Shown here in pieces: positions 22,044 to 37,413 of a stretch of 64,000 bases of DNA. Both the position numbers and the translations under genes were made by a program. Where the stretch lies: assembly GCA_005656395.1 (NCBI GenBank), contig SRSI01000077.1:1612001-1676000 (forward strand), given 5' to 3'. The DNA comes from Strongyloides papillosus. Lineage: Eukaryota; Nematoda; Chromadorea; Rhabditida; Strongyloididae. The notes under the pieces are model-generated. The model ran no database searches. It was not told where the DNA came from and saw only the letters and a program-made list of their open reading frames with translations. How positions within the stretch are numbered: position 1 is the stretch's first letter; each line of letters opens with the position of its first letter.

Positions 22044-23024
22044 TTAAACATCAAGTTTTAATCGTCTTATCTCACATAACACTGGTTCAGGAATTGTATG
22101 ATTCTTTGTTGGTGCTTGTAGTGTTTCACGTTGATTAGTAAAAATATTTAATTGTTCCTAAAAAAAATAATATGAAAAAAAATTTAATATATACCTTATA
22201 ATGATGCATGATATCTTGATCCGCTGGACAACTCTCAATGAAAGCTGCTGTTCTATAGGCAGTAAGGATATAATTCCATAAATAAGTAAATTCATGGGGA
22301 ATTTCAAAATCTAATAATCTTTGACCAACAATTCTTATATGATGTAGTCTTGGCATTAATTCACAATCATACTCACACAAACTTTGTGATAACAAATATC
22401 TTGTACCTCTATGTGCTAACAATTGATCAATTGATGCTAATTGTTCTAGTAACTTTGTACGACATGCTACAACAGATTGTGGTAGACCTTCTTGCAAAGA
22501 GTTATTTTTATTCATCTTCTTTACTTTATCGTGATCAGTTTTTGCTTTAAGAAATAATTTAAAGTTCTAAAATATTTATAAATTATTATTGTTCATAAAT
22601 ATATTTAAAAAATTACCCTATAAAGTGATTGAATAATTTTTTCAACAGTAATATCTTTTTCAAAAAGAGCAACATCAAATTCTTTAGCAAGATGAAATAT
22701 TCTACTTTCAATATCTCTGTTATCAGAATATGTAGCATCTTTAGAAGATTCAATCATTATTGGAGGTTGGCTACCAAGAAAACTTTTTTTAAAAGCTTCA
22801 GAATTGACATTAACTGTTTTTACCTCAACACGAACAACACCAACTTCATATAAAGCAAAAAGTTCCATCCAAAATTCTTGGCAAAAGAGATCTGCTCCAA
22901 TTCTTCGTGAATCAATCCCTGAAGCTTTTACATATAATTCAAGTAGTGGTTTTGACATGATTCCATTAGTGGAAGGTCTTAAATTTTCTGTATTATTTGA
23001 TTGATATGCAAAATCTGCGGACAT
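22044..23024 (-). CDS. exc-4: Chloride intracellular channel (CLIC) protein EXC-4
   Basis: Exons 22617..23024, 22195..22566 and 22044..22157 (introns 50 and 37 nt) give 297 residues. The thioredoxin-like N-terminal domain has LELYVKASGIDSRRIGADLF then CQEFWMELFALYEVGV. The all-helical GST-C-like domain contains EYDCELMPRLHHIRIVGQ and AYRTAAFIESCPADQD, then ENLYR-type and YKEQLNIFTNQRETLQAP blocks across the splices. These are hallmarks of the nematode CLIC EXC-4 (about 290 aa), needed to form and keep open the excretory canal lumen. As in C. elegans, the vertebrate CPFS redox motif is replaced (DLFC), so glutaredoxin activity is not expected. Nematode EXL-1 is the alternative, but the match to EXC-4 is closer. 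Confidence 0.93.
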
Positions 23025-26000
23025 GACCTGATATTGTTTGATATCATATATATATATACATATATTTGTATATATATATCACAACAAAATAATAAAATTG
23101 AAGAGAGAAGCAACCTTTTTATCTAGTTATTATGTTAAAAGGTAAAATATATTTTGTGTATACAATGGTCGTTGTCAATATATCTTTTGATAAAAGCCAA
23201 TAAAAGACACAAATTTTATGAGCCTAAAAAGGAGATAGATGAATTTACATATCATTATAAACTAATAAATAAATATAGCTATTCGTAATACTATAAAAAA
23301 ATAGGGAAAATTTTAAAATCTTTCGGATGATTTATGAATATGAATTGTTCATACGTCAATACAATCTATATTTACAGATACATCACTATCATATGAATGA
23401 TTCATATAAGTATGCAATAAAAAAGTTATTCCATAAAAAATACTTTATTAAAAAAACTTAAACAACCAATAATCTCAAAAATTCTAACTACATAAAAGTT
23501 ATAAATTAAAATTTATTATTATTATTTGTAAAATTAGTTTAGTTTATTAGAAAAATATATTTAATAAATTAAACAATATATAAAGTAAACTACTCATATC
23601 AAAAATAAGATAAATTTAGTAAGAATAAAGTCATGTTATAAGAAAAAAAAATTGAAAACAAAAATAGATCACTTAAAAGCAAATCTTTTTATTACTATTC
23701 AATTCATCTATAACAAAATCATAATTACAACGGAGTATAAAATATTATTTTATATATATGTATATATGATGTTCACTTTTATGTAATACTTTTGATAAAA
23801 AAATCACATATTTCTATATTTATCTTTTTCGCTAAAGTTAATGTGGCAAAAATACTTTACATGATACGTGAGTAAATTTAAAAAAGGTAAAGTTGTATAA
23901 CTTTGAGTAATATCATATTCTTAAAAACATATATTTCGTTATTGTATATATTTATATAATAAAAATAATTTTTACTTTACAAAAGAAATGTTCTATTAAT
24001 TTTCGCTTTCGATAAAATATTTAAAACTGTAAAGTATTTAACAAAGCATTATACGCTTCAATAATAAGAATCATAGAATAGTTAAGTATTGAGAAAGGAA
24101 AGATTTGAAAAGCTAATACTGCTTTTGTGTAATAAGATTATAATATTATATTATAAATATTGTATAGGATGATACATTATTTTTGTTTAAAATGGATAAA
24201 ATATATGTGTAATTTATTATTTAAATATGTTATTTGTAAGATGAAATTATAATAAAACATGTCTATAAATATAATGGTAATATATAAATTTAGAAAGTAT
24301 AACTTTTATAATGATTATTTTGTGGAAAAACAAAGAGTTAAATACGAACAAACATAGTATTTAAGATTGAATTATGATAAGAAAAGAAGATCTTCCTATC
24401 TTTATTGTAAGTAATAAATATTTTATATTTATTTACAAACAGTCAACTTAATTATTTCTTAATACTACAAAATTACTTGCAATTTAAAGCTATAAAAAAT
24501 ATAAATCACTATACGAGTAAAAAATTCGAATCAATAAATATTAATGAAATCTTTAATTGAAATGGCAATGTATTTTATTAATTATTGGTATTTCTACTCA
24601 TACTATAACAATAGTTGACCTTCATATTAGAATGCCATTCTCTACATTTCCACGCCAAAAGTAGAGAAAGTGTAATAGAATGCAATAACAAAGATACAAT
24701 TGAGTAACAGTAACAAAGGTCATATCAATTATTAACACATTACTTTGTATAAATGTAAAGAGAACAAGTTAAAAGTGAATATATAAATTAAATATAAAAA
24801 TATCATTAAAAAGAGTTATATTAAAACGATTTGATCACAAATACAGTCAAAATGTATATTTTTTGTTTTAATTACGACATTTTCATGATTTGAAAGTATA
24901 AATATATATGTTTAAAATAAATGGGATAATTTAGATCATTTAACAATTTAATAAAAAATTTCTGATGGAATTAAATAAAATCTCAAATATTTAATTAAAT
25001 TAAAATAATCTAATAACAGTTAGTAAATATTTTTAAACTGTTTTAATTTTTACCAAAATATCTACTATTCTTCTGCAATACATTTAATAAATCCAGTTCA
25101 CTTTTCTTTTTACCACACTTAAATATAATACAAATTACTACTCTTATAAAATAAAAAAAATGACATTAATTGAAGGTAATATAAATAAATAAATATTGTC
25201 TTCAAATACAAGTATAAAAATATTTTGAATGTACAATAGTTGAGGAAAGATATGTCATAATAATCAAGATTCAAGTTGATAATATATTATTTGTTAGAAT
25301 TATCAACTCTCATAAAGCCAGTCTTTCAGTGTTTTCCAATTGTTTCTGGGAGAGAGGAAATATAAAGACCAGTTAAATATGAAAAGGATAAAATTTTATT
25401 TATTAAGTTATTACTATAAATAATAAATGATAAATTAATGTATAATTCTACAACACATAAATACATCATTTTTTCTATGTCATTAAAATATGACTATAGA
25501 AATTGAAAATTTCTACACTTTAATAAATTATAATTTTAAAATGCTTTGGTTTAAAAAAATACGTAGATTTATTAAATAAAGTTACCATATTATAATATTA
25601 CATTAAATAAATATGGTATTATAATTAAAACATTCTTGAAACTATATAGAGACTTAACCAAAATATTATTTAAAAATTAATCATCATTTATCAACATCAT
25701 AAAATAAAATTCTTTTATTGTATTGTATAAAAGAAAAAAGCCATCTAAATTTTGATCATTTGTCATTGTAGAATAGAGAGAAAGACAGGGAGGAGAATAA
25801 TGATATCATCATTATACTACATCTAAATGTACGCATTTTTCATGAAACGAAGAGGATCTATAAAGATAGCGGCATTTAAAATGTGATAAATAAAAGGTCG
25901 TTATTGTTTGAAGAAAAGATATAAATTTAAAGATGGAGGTACATTGGTATTTGGAAGGTATCCTTCTATGTTAACATAAATTAAAGATTATATCATTGAT

Positions 26001-26987
26001 AAAGAAAGAAATGTGAAGAATGATTTAGAACATGAAATATTTTAGATTTTATTTCAGAAAAAGTTTTGAAATTAATCAAAAACAGAAAAAAAACCAACAT
26101 TTTCCCTCAACTTTAAATAAACGACAAAAAAATATTCCATGAAGTATCTACTAATACGTGGCGAAATATGTGCCAGGATATATTATATTTGTAATCATAA
26201 TAAATATACATAATAAAGCAAATATAAACAATTCATATTTAAATTGCAACTTTGTTATTAAACATGATAGTAATAAAATTTATGCAATAACTTATTGATA
26301 TTTCTTTAACTGTGGCAAATAATCATAAAATATTATTGTAATTTTAAATAAGCAAAAGTAATAATTAAAATGTGAAAGTAACATTTAAATGCTTCAGCTA
26401 AATAATAAGCAAACAATATTACAAGATCATATGTAAATAAATTGGAAAGATACTTGAAGTATTAGAATTATATTTAATCATAATTATCTTGTTATAATAA
26501 TTTGATCCCTTTCCTTTCTTAAAATTTATGATAAAAGAAATAGTACAAAGCAAAAAGTTCTAAGAATAATGATATCAAGAAGGTTTCGTCTTACTAATTA
26601 ATCTAATACTTTTTTCTACATTTATCAGGTAGATTTATTTCAAATTATTACAATAGATAAATGGTATATATTATCAAATATCTATACATCATGTACCATT
26701 ATTTTTCTTTTCAAGTGTAGGAAATAAATTTTCAATGACATATTATGTTATCTTTTGATTAAAATCTCTTGCTCAATTTTGGTAAATTATTACAAATCGT
26801 TTCAACATTCATTTAGTCTTGCAATTAAGATATATGCATATATATTGGTGTAATTAAGAAGTTTGCTATCAAAAGACAACCATTACAATAATATTGTTCA
26901 ATAAAATCATATTGATCATTCTAAAAAATTTTAATTAAAAGTCAAAACGTGACATTATTAGTATACAATTATATTTATATTTTCAAT
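23025..26987. other. Intergenic: long AT-rich divergent spacer between exc-4 and GCDH genes
   Basis: Nearly 4 kb without a convincing ORF. I note a 12-bp hairpin with one mismatch at 24638-24668, a perfect 8-bp inverted repeat at 25797-25815 and otherwise AT-rich sequence. It should contain the exc-4 and GCDH promoters. No tRNA or repeat array seen. Confidence 0.55.
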
Positions 26988-28266
26988 ATGATTAAGGCAG
27001 GAAAGCTATTAAAACACTCTACTACATTAAAAAATATTAGATGGGGTTCTAGTCTTAATTATAAAGATGCCTTTATTCTCGATGAACAGTTAACCGAGGA
27101 TGAACTAGCATTAAAAGAACAAGTACATGCTTACTGTCAAGAGAAACTTCTTCCAAGAGTTACAAAAGCTTATAGAGAAGAAAGTATGTTTATTATAATT
27201 ATATGTAATACTTATTTTTTTAGAATTTGATTCAACATTAATACCCGAAATGGGAAGTATGGGATTGTTGGGATCCCCATATGAAGGATATGGATGTGCC
27301 GGAGTTTCTAACGTTGGGTATGGATTGATTGCACGTGAAGTTGAAAGAGTTGATTCTGGTTATAGATCAACAATGTCCGTTCAAACAAGTCTAGTCATCG
27401 GACCAATTTACAATTATGGTTCTGAAAGCCAAAAAGAAAAATACATTCCACAATTAGCGTCAGGTAAGAAAATAGGATGCTTTGGATTAACTGAACCCAA
27501 TCACGGTTCTAATCCTGCTGGCATGGAGACAAAAGCAATATGGGATGAAAAAAATAAAACTTATAGATTACATGGCACAAAAACTTGGATTACAAATTCA
27601 CCAGTAGCTGATATAATGATTGTTTGGGCTAGATCTGATAGACACAACAATTCTATTAAAGGTTTTATTCTTGAAAGAGGAATGGAAGGATTAACTACAC
27701 CAAAAATCGAAGGAAAGTTATCTCTTCGTGCAAGTGTTACTGGACAAATTTCTATGGATAATGTACCAGTTCCAGAGGAAAATCTTCTTCCTAATGCTCA
27801 AGGAATTTCTGGTCCATTTGGCTGCCTTAATAATGCACGTCTCGGAATAGCATGGGGTGCTTTAGGAGCAGCTGAAAGTTGTTTCCATATTGCTAGAGAT
27901 TATGCATTAGAAAGGAAACAATTTGGAAAACCATTAGCTCAAACTCAACTTATTCAGTTAAAATTTGCTAACATGTTAACAGAAATAACACTTGGGCTTC
28001 AAGGGTGTCTACGAGTAACACGACTTAAAGATGAAGGAAAAGTCCAACCTGAACAAATATCAATGGTCAAAAGAAATTCATGTGGTAAGGCACTTGAAAT
28101 AGCAAGATTGTCTCGGGATATACTTGGTGGTAATGGTATCGTTGATGAATATCATATAATGAGACATCTTGTTAACTTGGAAACAGTTAATACTTATGAA
28201 GGAACCCACGACATCCATGCTCTAATTCTCGGTCGTGCTATTACTGGTCTTCAAGCTTTTCAATGA
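26988..28266 (+). CDS. GCDH: Glutaryl-CoA dehydrogenase, mitochondrial
   Basis: Exons 26988..27183 and 27224..28266 (40-nt intron, phase 1) give 412 residues. The basic N terminus is presequence-like. The acyl-CoA dehydrogenase fold follows: EEQLT-type start, [38 protein letters not shown] (FAD/substrate region), [29 protein letters not shown], and the C-terminal [20 protein letters not shown], whose Glu is the catalytic base of glutaryl-CoA dehydrogenase. The sequence follows human GCDH much more closely than other acyl-CoA dehydrogenases. The enzyme oxidatively decarboxylates glutaryl-CoA to crotonyl-CoA in lysine and tryptophan breakdown in the matrix. AATAAA occurs at about 28373. Confidence 0.96.
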
Positions 28267-29905
28267 GAAATTTTCATTATTAAATGAATACATATAATGT
28301 TTTTTCTATTTTTTCACTAAATATCTTTTGAATGTAGAACTTTTGTAATCTTTTTTAAGACTTCCACTAGCCAATAAAAACAAGTTTCTTTTCAAAAACT
28401 TTATAATCAAAATGAAGTTTTATATAAAAATATATAATTACATTATTCTTTAAAATTTCTTTTTTCCTCAAAATATCAAGTTTTAAGATGTCCAGTGTAT
28501 AATGAGATTTAAAAGATGTTATTATTAACGAAAATCTGTCTCTATTTTTTGTACAATTAGATTCTTAAACATTAAGAAAAATGAAATGATCATATATTAT
28601 TTTAAAAAGAAAATACTTATCACTATTATAGACATCTATTAGCATTTTTTAATATTTACTCGATATTGTTATAATTTCAATAATAATGATATACAAATGA
28701 TAATCTTTATTTTCCAATTTCTATATTAAATAAGCTTACCAAATAAAATATGGTGATTTAATTGACATTTTACAGTAACTCTTAGAATATGGAAATATTA
28801 TGTTTTCATAAAAATATTTTTCCATCACTATTTTCAAATTGGAAAATTTTAATGTTATTCTAGCTTACCTAAAAACTATATCTTTTTAAAAGTATAAAGT
28901 ATCAAATAATGTTTATATTACAATGAGTTATATTATATAAAGGAAGACTTATTAATTACTTAAGTATTCATATGCACTATGACAGGTGAGGAATAACGAG
29001 TCAATTTTACTACCATACTTCAAAATACATTAAAGCGTTTAAAAAATTAATTTTTGACTTTAAGAGAAAGTGTGCACTTTAATTATGTTATCTTAACTTC
29101 ATAAAAGAAAGTTTATAATAGTTTAAACTGATCTTTCCAATTAGCTTGTACAATTAAAAGAAGTAATAACTGTGAATAGAAAAGTTTTAAATATTTCCTG
29201 TGTTTTTGAGCCCAATTTTTTAAATTAATTTTTATTATTATTTAATGTTTTAAGGATTATATTATTATTAGTATTGTACCAGCATATTAAATATTATTAC
29301 CATTACCAGATATAAGTAAAATATTCTCATATTTTTATTTACAATATACCTCACTTCTAATTATATCTTTTAATCTATCTATTTCTTAATAATTATTGCA
29401 ATATTAATCCTATTATTCATCTTAATTAACTATTCATCAACTGACAAATGTTATCACTTTTCATAAAATATAGCTAAATCTATGCAAAAATTTAATTTTT
29501 TATCTTTAAAATGATAAATTAATTTTTGACTTTTAATTATCAATCAAAAATATAAAGTTTTATTCTACCTCTTAGGACAAACTTCAATAAAAGTGATACT
29601 CACATTGTTACATTTCAATTACTCGAATGTTCATTTTAAAATAACACATAGCACCTTACATTCAAAACTACCCTCCTCCTTTAATTTATTTTTTATTTTA
29701 TCACTCCAGAAAATCAAGATATATTTTTAGGGATGAATAAATGTAGAAGAAACATTTAGTTGTTGCAACTGACCACTTGTTAAAAAGTAGGAAACTAGTC
29801 AAGATTAAGCTTGTTTACTAATATCTTCCCTCTTTTCACCACTAGACACATATTTAAATGATTTTACCAACTGATTATCACTATTATTTTTATTTTTACA
29901 GATAA
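28267..29905. other. Intergenic spacer between GCDH and GSTO genes
   Basis: 1.6 kb of AT-rich sequence. The last 20 bases (ATTTTTATTTTTACAG then ATAA-ATG) form a strong splice acceptor before the next gene, so an upstream leader exon or a spliced leader is expected. No other feature recognised. Confidence 0.55.
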
Positions 29906-31010
29906 ATGGTATCACCAAACTGTACCGCTTCTGCTGCTATATGCATGCAATTTTTAACCGAATTGGCATCCATTATTATTTTAAAACAACCTTTTGAAGG
30001 CCTTCCAATTATTAATCAGTCTATTGCGGATGCTGTCTATGAGAAATACCATGAAATTGAAGGAAACACTAAACGTAGATCAGTTTCAGGAAGACAATTC
30101 AGATCATACTCAAATAATAATAAATATCAACAATCATTTAGTAGTTATGTTCCGCCACCTATACAAAACTCATTTAATTCTTTTCCTATAAATAAAAATG
30201 CACTTCCAGGCTCAAATATAGTTGGTTTTGATTCAAAAACGCTTCATCAAGGATCATATGAACCTTATTTAGCTCCTTCTGCTTTCCGTCTATATGCTAT
30301 GAGATTTTGTCCATATGCACAAAGGGCTATCATATATTTGGCAAAAAAGAATATTCCCGTAGAAATTGTTAATGTTAATCCTGACAAAAGTCCTAATTGG
30401 TATCTAGCCAAATCTCCGACAGGACAAGTACCACTTCTTGAACATGATGGGAAATATATTACAGAATCAAACATTGTCCTTGAGTATCTTGATGATATAT
30501 TTCCTGCAAATTCTATTCTCCCTACTGATCCTTATCTCAAAGCTCAACAAAAAATCATTGTCGAAAAACTTAACCAAGTACGTTTTTACATTCTTAATAA
30601 TAAATTACAATTTTTATCTTTAATAGTTTCCTAATATAATGTATCAGTTTTTCCAAAATTCAAATTCAATGTCAATGAGAAATATTGATTCTAACTTAAA
30701 TAATGCTCTTCAAAAAGCAGAATCTTTATTGACAGATGCCTTCTTCGGAGGTAAACAAGTTGGTTATGCCGATATAATGTTATGGCCTTTTATAGAACGA
30801 CTTGAATTAATAACTCTTAATCCTTATACTTCTTTTAAATACTTTCCAGGCCTTCATTATCCTAAGATGGGTGCTTATATATCAAGAATGAATCGTCAGC
30901 CGGAAATAATCTTTGCAAAACGTCCATTGATGCACCATAAAGGATACATTGATAGTTTTAGTAGAGGTCAACCAAATTATGATTATCCTAACATTCCAAA
31001 TTTAGGATAA
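29906..31010 (+). CDS. gsto: Glutathione S-transferase omega with long N-terminal extension
   Basis: Exons 29906..30577 and 30627..31010 (49-nt intron, phase 0) give 351 residues. Residues 125-340 are a full omega-class [22 protein letters not shown] with the omega catalytic Cys135, the glutathione-site block [15 protein letters not shown] with [14 protein letters not shown], and a helical C-terminal domain ([36 protein letters not shown]). Omega GSTs act as thiol transferases and dehydroascorbate reductases. Nematode omega GSTs are about 250 aa with a lead of about 30 residues, whereas this one has about 125 residues of Ser/Asn/Pro-rich extension. A splice acceptor 5 nt before the ATG supports the extended start. 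A Met within the alternative N terminus just before the domain cannot be excluded as a second start. Confidence 0.9.
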
Positions 31011-31322
31011 CTTTATTTATATAATTTATATTTTAAAGAATTTTTTGTATATATATTATTATTTTATATAAAATAAAAGATCAAATTTTTATTATAAAAT
31101 ATATCATTAAAAACAAGTTATTGCTATATACGTACAATACTTAAAATAACTTTAAATTTAAAATCAAATATATTTTTGAAGAGCAACAAAAATATGTTAA
31201 TTAAAAAGGTTACACTTTGACATAATCAATTAGTAACAAAACATTTTAAATACTTATATAGTAAGTATCAACAAGTAGTATAAAATAATAAAATTTACGC
31301 ATAAAAATTATTTTCAAAAGTC
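31011..31322. other. Short intergenic spacer
   Basis: 312 bp of AT-rich sequence between same-strand genes; 3' flank of GSTO. Nothing recognised beyond an AATAAAA-type hexamer near 31072. Confidence 0.5.
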
Positions 31323-31564
31323 ATGAGTTTTGTAAGTTTTTATATATATCCATAACAATTAAAAACAATAATATTTTTTAGAAAACTAAATGTCAAAAAT
31401 GCTGGAAACGAACAAAAAGACTCTTTAGAAGAGGATCTGCACAGACAGAAAATGTTGTTAAAAAAGTAAAGGATGCTGGCAATGAGACAGCTCAAAATTT
31501 CAATAAAGCAACTAAAAAAGCCGAAAGTGAAGTTAAAGATTTTGTTAATAAAGTTAAAAAATAA
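31323..31564 (+). CDS. Small basic Lys-rich protein, unknown
   Basis: A candidate two-exon gene: 31323..31331 (Met-Ser-Phe) joined to 31382..31564 by a 50-nt intron with GTAAGT donor and TTTTTTAG acceptor, giving 63 residues. The protein starts with a basic CQKCW motif (KTKCQKCWKRTKRLFRRG). It continues as an amphipathic Lys/Glu/Asn-rich helix with a loose 11-residue periodicity (VVKKVKDAGNETAQNF, then ATKKAESEVKDF), reminiscent of LEA-like or apolipoprotein-type repeats (inference). It is too short for standard ORF thresholds. Codon content is typical of neighbouring genes and the frame is clean to the stop. I do not recognise a family; it sits between GSTO and an MMS22L-like gene on the same strand. 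Confidence 0.6.
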
Positions 31565-31730
31565 TTATTCATTACTGATAAAAATTAATAAATACTTTTT
31601 TAAACATTGTTAATTTTTATTCTTATAATTAAAATATACATCTTCCCAATATTCAGACCCGCGTAATATTTTGTCTATAAACTAAAATTTTTCACTACTT
31701 TTCTTACTACAAATTTATTCCTTTTGTATA

Positions 31731-34515
31731 ATGTTACGAGAATTAAATATTGAAAATTCACTTACTATATCTAAATCAATTAATTGGCAAAAAAGAGAAG
31801 TTTTGGAGTGCCGAATTTACGAACCAGAAGCAGCATGGAATTGTATAGATGATAATTTATTTCATTTCCATACTGATCTTCCTACAAGTATTTCACTTTT
31901 TAATGATAAATTATGTATAGCTAGAGGAGATGTTCCAAATAAATTGAATGATATAATTTTCAATTTTCTGTTTGCTTTAGATGAAATTAAGAGCGATTGT
32001 GATTTTAAAGTTTCTAATGAGGAAAAAAAGTTTCTTTTGTCCGATATTAAGAAATTTTTTGAATTTTTGAAATGTTTGACAAATGAATTTCTTGAAGTTA
32101 ATGATTTAGTATCTTTTAAAAGTTTATGTGATTTTTTATTAAAATGGCTCTACCATATGGGAGATATTGTTGAAAATATGATGGAAATTAGAACTTATGA
32201 CAATATTTCTGAGGTTTGTTCATCGCTTTTGCTTATTTCTAGTCTTATTTCTTTAATAGAATTTTAAACTTCATATGTATGTAATTGTATATTCATCAAT
32301 TATTGAAATATTTACATCACCTACAGAAGAAATTCAAGATAAAATTTATCTAGAAAATGGTTTGATTTTACTACCTAAATTAATAGACGTGGTAATGGAA
32401 GGTTATCTAATTGGTCTAGCTTGGTTTACAGATAAGCTTATTGTTACACCATTATGTACATGTTTTTATACTTCAATATATCAAATAAGTAGAAAAAATT
32501 ATAAAGATTTTTGGAAGCATATTGATAAGACTATTCAGATTGTTTCTCAATGTCAAATGACAACAACAAAACAAAATGATATTTGTGGTGAATTTTTGAT
32601 ATCATTATACACTTCAAATTTTAAAATAACACCAGCTTGCTTTTTTACATTGTTAAAAATTCTTCACAATTTTTACAAGTCTTTATGTTTACCAGAAAAC
32701 ACAAAAAATCAATTGTGCTTTCCAGTAAGAATGATAGTAAAAAATATTTTTCCATCGTTAGTACAAACTAGAAAAGAAAATTTATCAGTATATCTTTTTA
32801 CTATATATGAAATGCTTTCAGACAAACCAGTTAAAGAGTATGAGTATTGCGACTCATTGATAACGTATTCTATACATGCATTAGTACCGACTTTTAATGA
32901 GTCATCAATAGACAACATTCTCGAAGATATTTTCGACTCTGAAGATATTTATAAACTGCATTGTAACCTGAAAAATTTTTTTTCTGATGACAAAAACATG
33001 TATGGGAGAAATCAACAATCTTGGTGTATTTTTGTTAGGATTATATTGTTAATATCGAGAAATAATAATGTATGGACTAAGAATGAAAACAAAATATTCC
33101 ATTTATTGAACATTAGAAGGTTGAAGCAAGTGACAAATATAACTTTTAAAAAGTTGATTTTACTTTATTTTGGTATACTTTTTTTCCAAAAAAGTAATAT
33201 TTTCAAAAATATAACTGAATTGTTATATTATTGTGTAGATAAATGTGATACTGAAGATCGAATTCTTAGGTTACGTCTTTTTGCGATACTTATTGTTGAA
33301 ATGGAGGTTCGAATTGGAAAAGATAACAGTTATATTGGATTATTTAAAAAATTTGCTAATGATACAGTAAACTGTATGTCATTGCTTCCAGAATGTATGA
33401 AAATTGATAACTTTTTAAATGAATTTTGTAATGTAAAGTCTTGTCTTGAAAATTCTTTAGTATCAATAACAGAAATTCACCGTGGAAATATTGAGTCATT
33501 TCTAGATATTATTGTCTCTTGTGAAAATTTAGTTTTATGGGATAATTGTTGGAAAAATTTAATAGGATATTGGTCTAATCCTAGAAAATACTTTTTAGAT
33601 AAAATAAACTCACGCATCTATAATACAATATCTTTACAATTGAAAACTATATCAAAAATTAGACCTTTTGATTTACCAAAATTTTTTGAAGTTATTCTTT
33701 CAAAGTGCACAGACAAGTTTTCGTTCAAATGCATTCCAAAAGTAGATTTAATACAATTAATTGAGTTGTATTTGAATATATCAAATGATATCAAAATATT
33801 TTCGAATCACACTTATTTTTTAAGTGTCTGGTTTTGTATACTTTTAACATTTAACGAGACCACTGAAGTTAAACGTGATAAATTATATTTCATATCTACT
33901 AGAGTATGCAAATTCGTGGGAAATGAATTTACAAGTGTGGACGAATTTTTAGAAGATCCTGATATTAAAAATTTTTGTGATGGAGGGAAGTATCTAATTA
34001 ACTATGTTTTCAGTGGAATAAAATCAATTAGTGATGTTAATAATAGTTACGCTAAACAACTTTTAACGAATATTTTATCAAATGATCTTCTTGAAATTGT
34101 TAAAGAGTCATTTAAAAATGACTGCAGTGAAAAAACCGATTTTTTCATTTATTTTACTGTGGAATTGTTCTCAAATTTAACACATATATTGATATCAATG
34201 CAACAGAATGTTCTTTTAACCAAATCACTAATGATTAGGTGTTGTCAAACATTTCTTGAAACAACAATTGAAATTTTGAAGAAAACACATGTATATGAAT
34301 CAAAAATGCTTATTGACCATACTATAATGCCATTACTTTTCAGTTTTCTAAAGTTAAACTTAAAAGATATGGATTACTTAAGGAAATTAACAATAAAAAT
34401 TTTACATCTTGTAATTAAAGATGAATACTTTCTTAATTATAAATGTCAAGAATTGTCAGCTGTATTTCCTCATGCATCAACACTTATTTTAGATGCAAAG
34501 GCGTTAAATTATTAA
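31731..34515 (+). CDS. Probable MMS22L homologue (large helical-repeat protein)
   Basis: Exons 31731..32213 and 32260..34515 (46-nt intron, phase 0) give 912 residues of predominantly helical, Leu/Ile/Phe-rich sequence with no membrane or signal features. Family recall is limited, but several blocks align in order with animal MMS22L. The clearest is SWCIFVRIILLISRN followed by VWTKNENKIFHLLNIRRLKQ, equivalent to the MMS22L SYTIFLCILAK and PWKQVKGRIYSKFHQKRM motif. Later ones are LVLWDNCWKNLIGYW and the C-terminal IMPLLFSFLKL. MMS22L with TONSL repairs stalled replication forks and loads RAD51. At 912 versus about 1240 residues it is shorter. Other HEAT-repeat families remain possible, so no symbol is given. 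Confidence 0.55.
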
Positions 34516-35062
34516 TTTTTAAATTATATAAAATAAAAAGTCATAAATTTTTTGTAAAATAAAGAATTTGAATTTTTTAGAGAAGTGTATTTTCTTGTTA
34601 AAAACATATTTTTTAATATTAGTTTTTAAATATTTTTATATATTATTTAATTGAATGGGAAGATTAACAAATTTCATTTCATAAATATATTTTGGAAACA
34701 TAACAAAATGGTTGAAAAAAGAAGATGCCAAAAACTAAGGAAATATAATCTTAGCACTCAAAGAAATTTTTAAAGTTAATAACTGATAACAATTTTATCA
34801 ATTAATAAAGCTCAAAAAAGTATTATTACTTGGATAATTTTTGAAAGAAACATACTCTCGTAGTAGTTAAACATTTTTTAAATAATAATTTAAATTTAAA
34901 AAAAAATTTTTAACACAAGTTAATCAAACTATGATATAAACATGTATTGCTAAAACTTTATCGCTAACTAAAAAATATGAAAAATGTATAAAGTTTAAGT
35001 TTTTAATGATTCCTTAAGTTTCTAATTGGTGTTTTCTGTAGAAAATTGAACCATTTATTTAG
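34516..35062. other. Convergent intergenic spacer
   Basis: AT-rich 3' flanks of the MMS22L-like and GAPDH genes. TTTATT at 35054-35059 is a polyadenylation hexamer for the minus-strand GAPDH gene. Nothing else seen. Confidence 0.5.

Positions 35063-37413
<2,351 letters not shown>

Noticed and set aside
25327..25376. GTCTTT...AAAGAC and TTTCC/GGAAA nested complementarity
   Set aside because: A large asymmetric internal loop separates two short A/T-rich stems; within chance for this composition.
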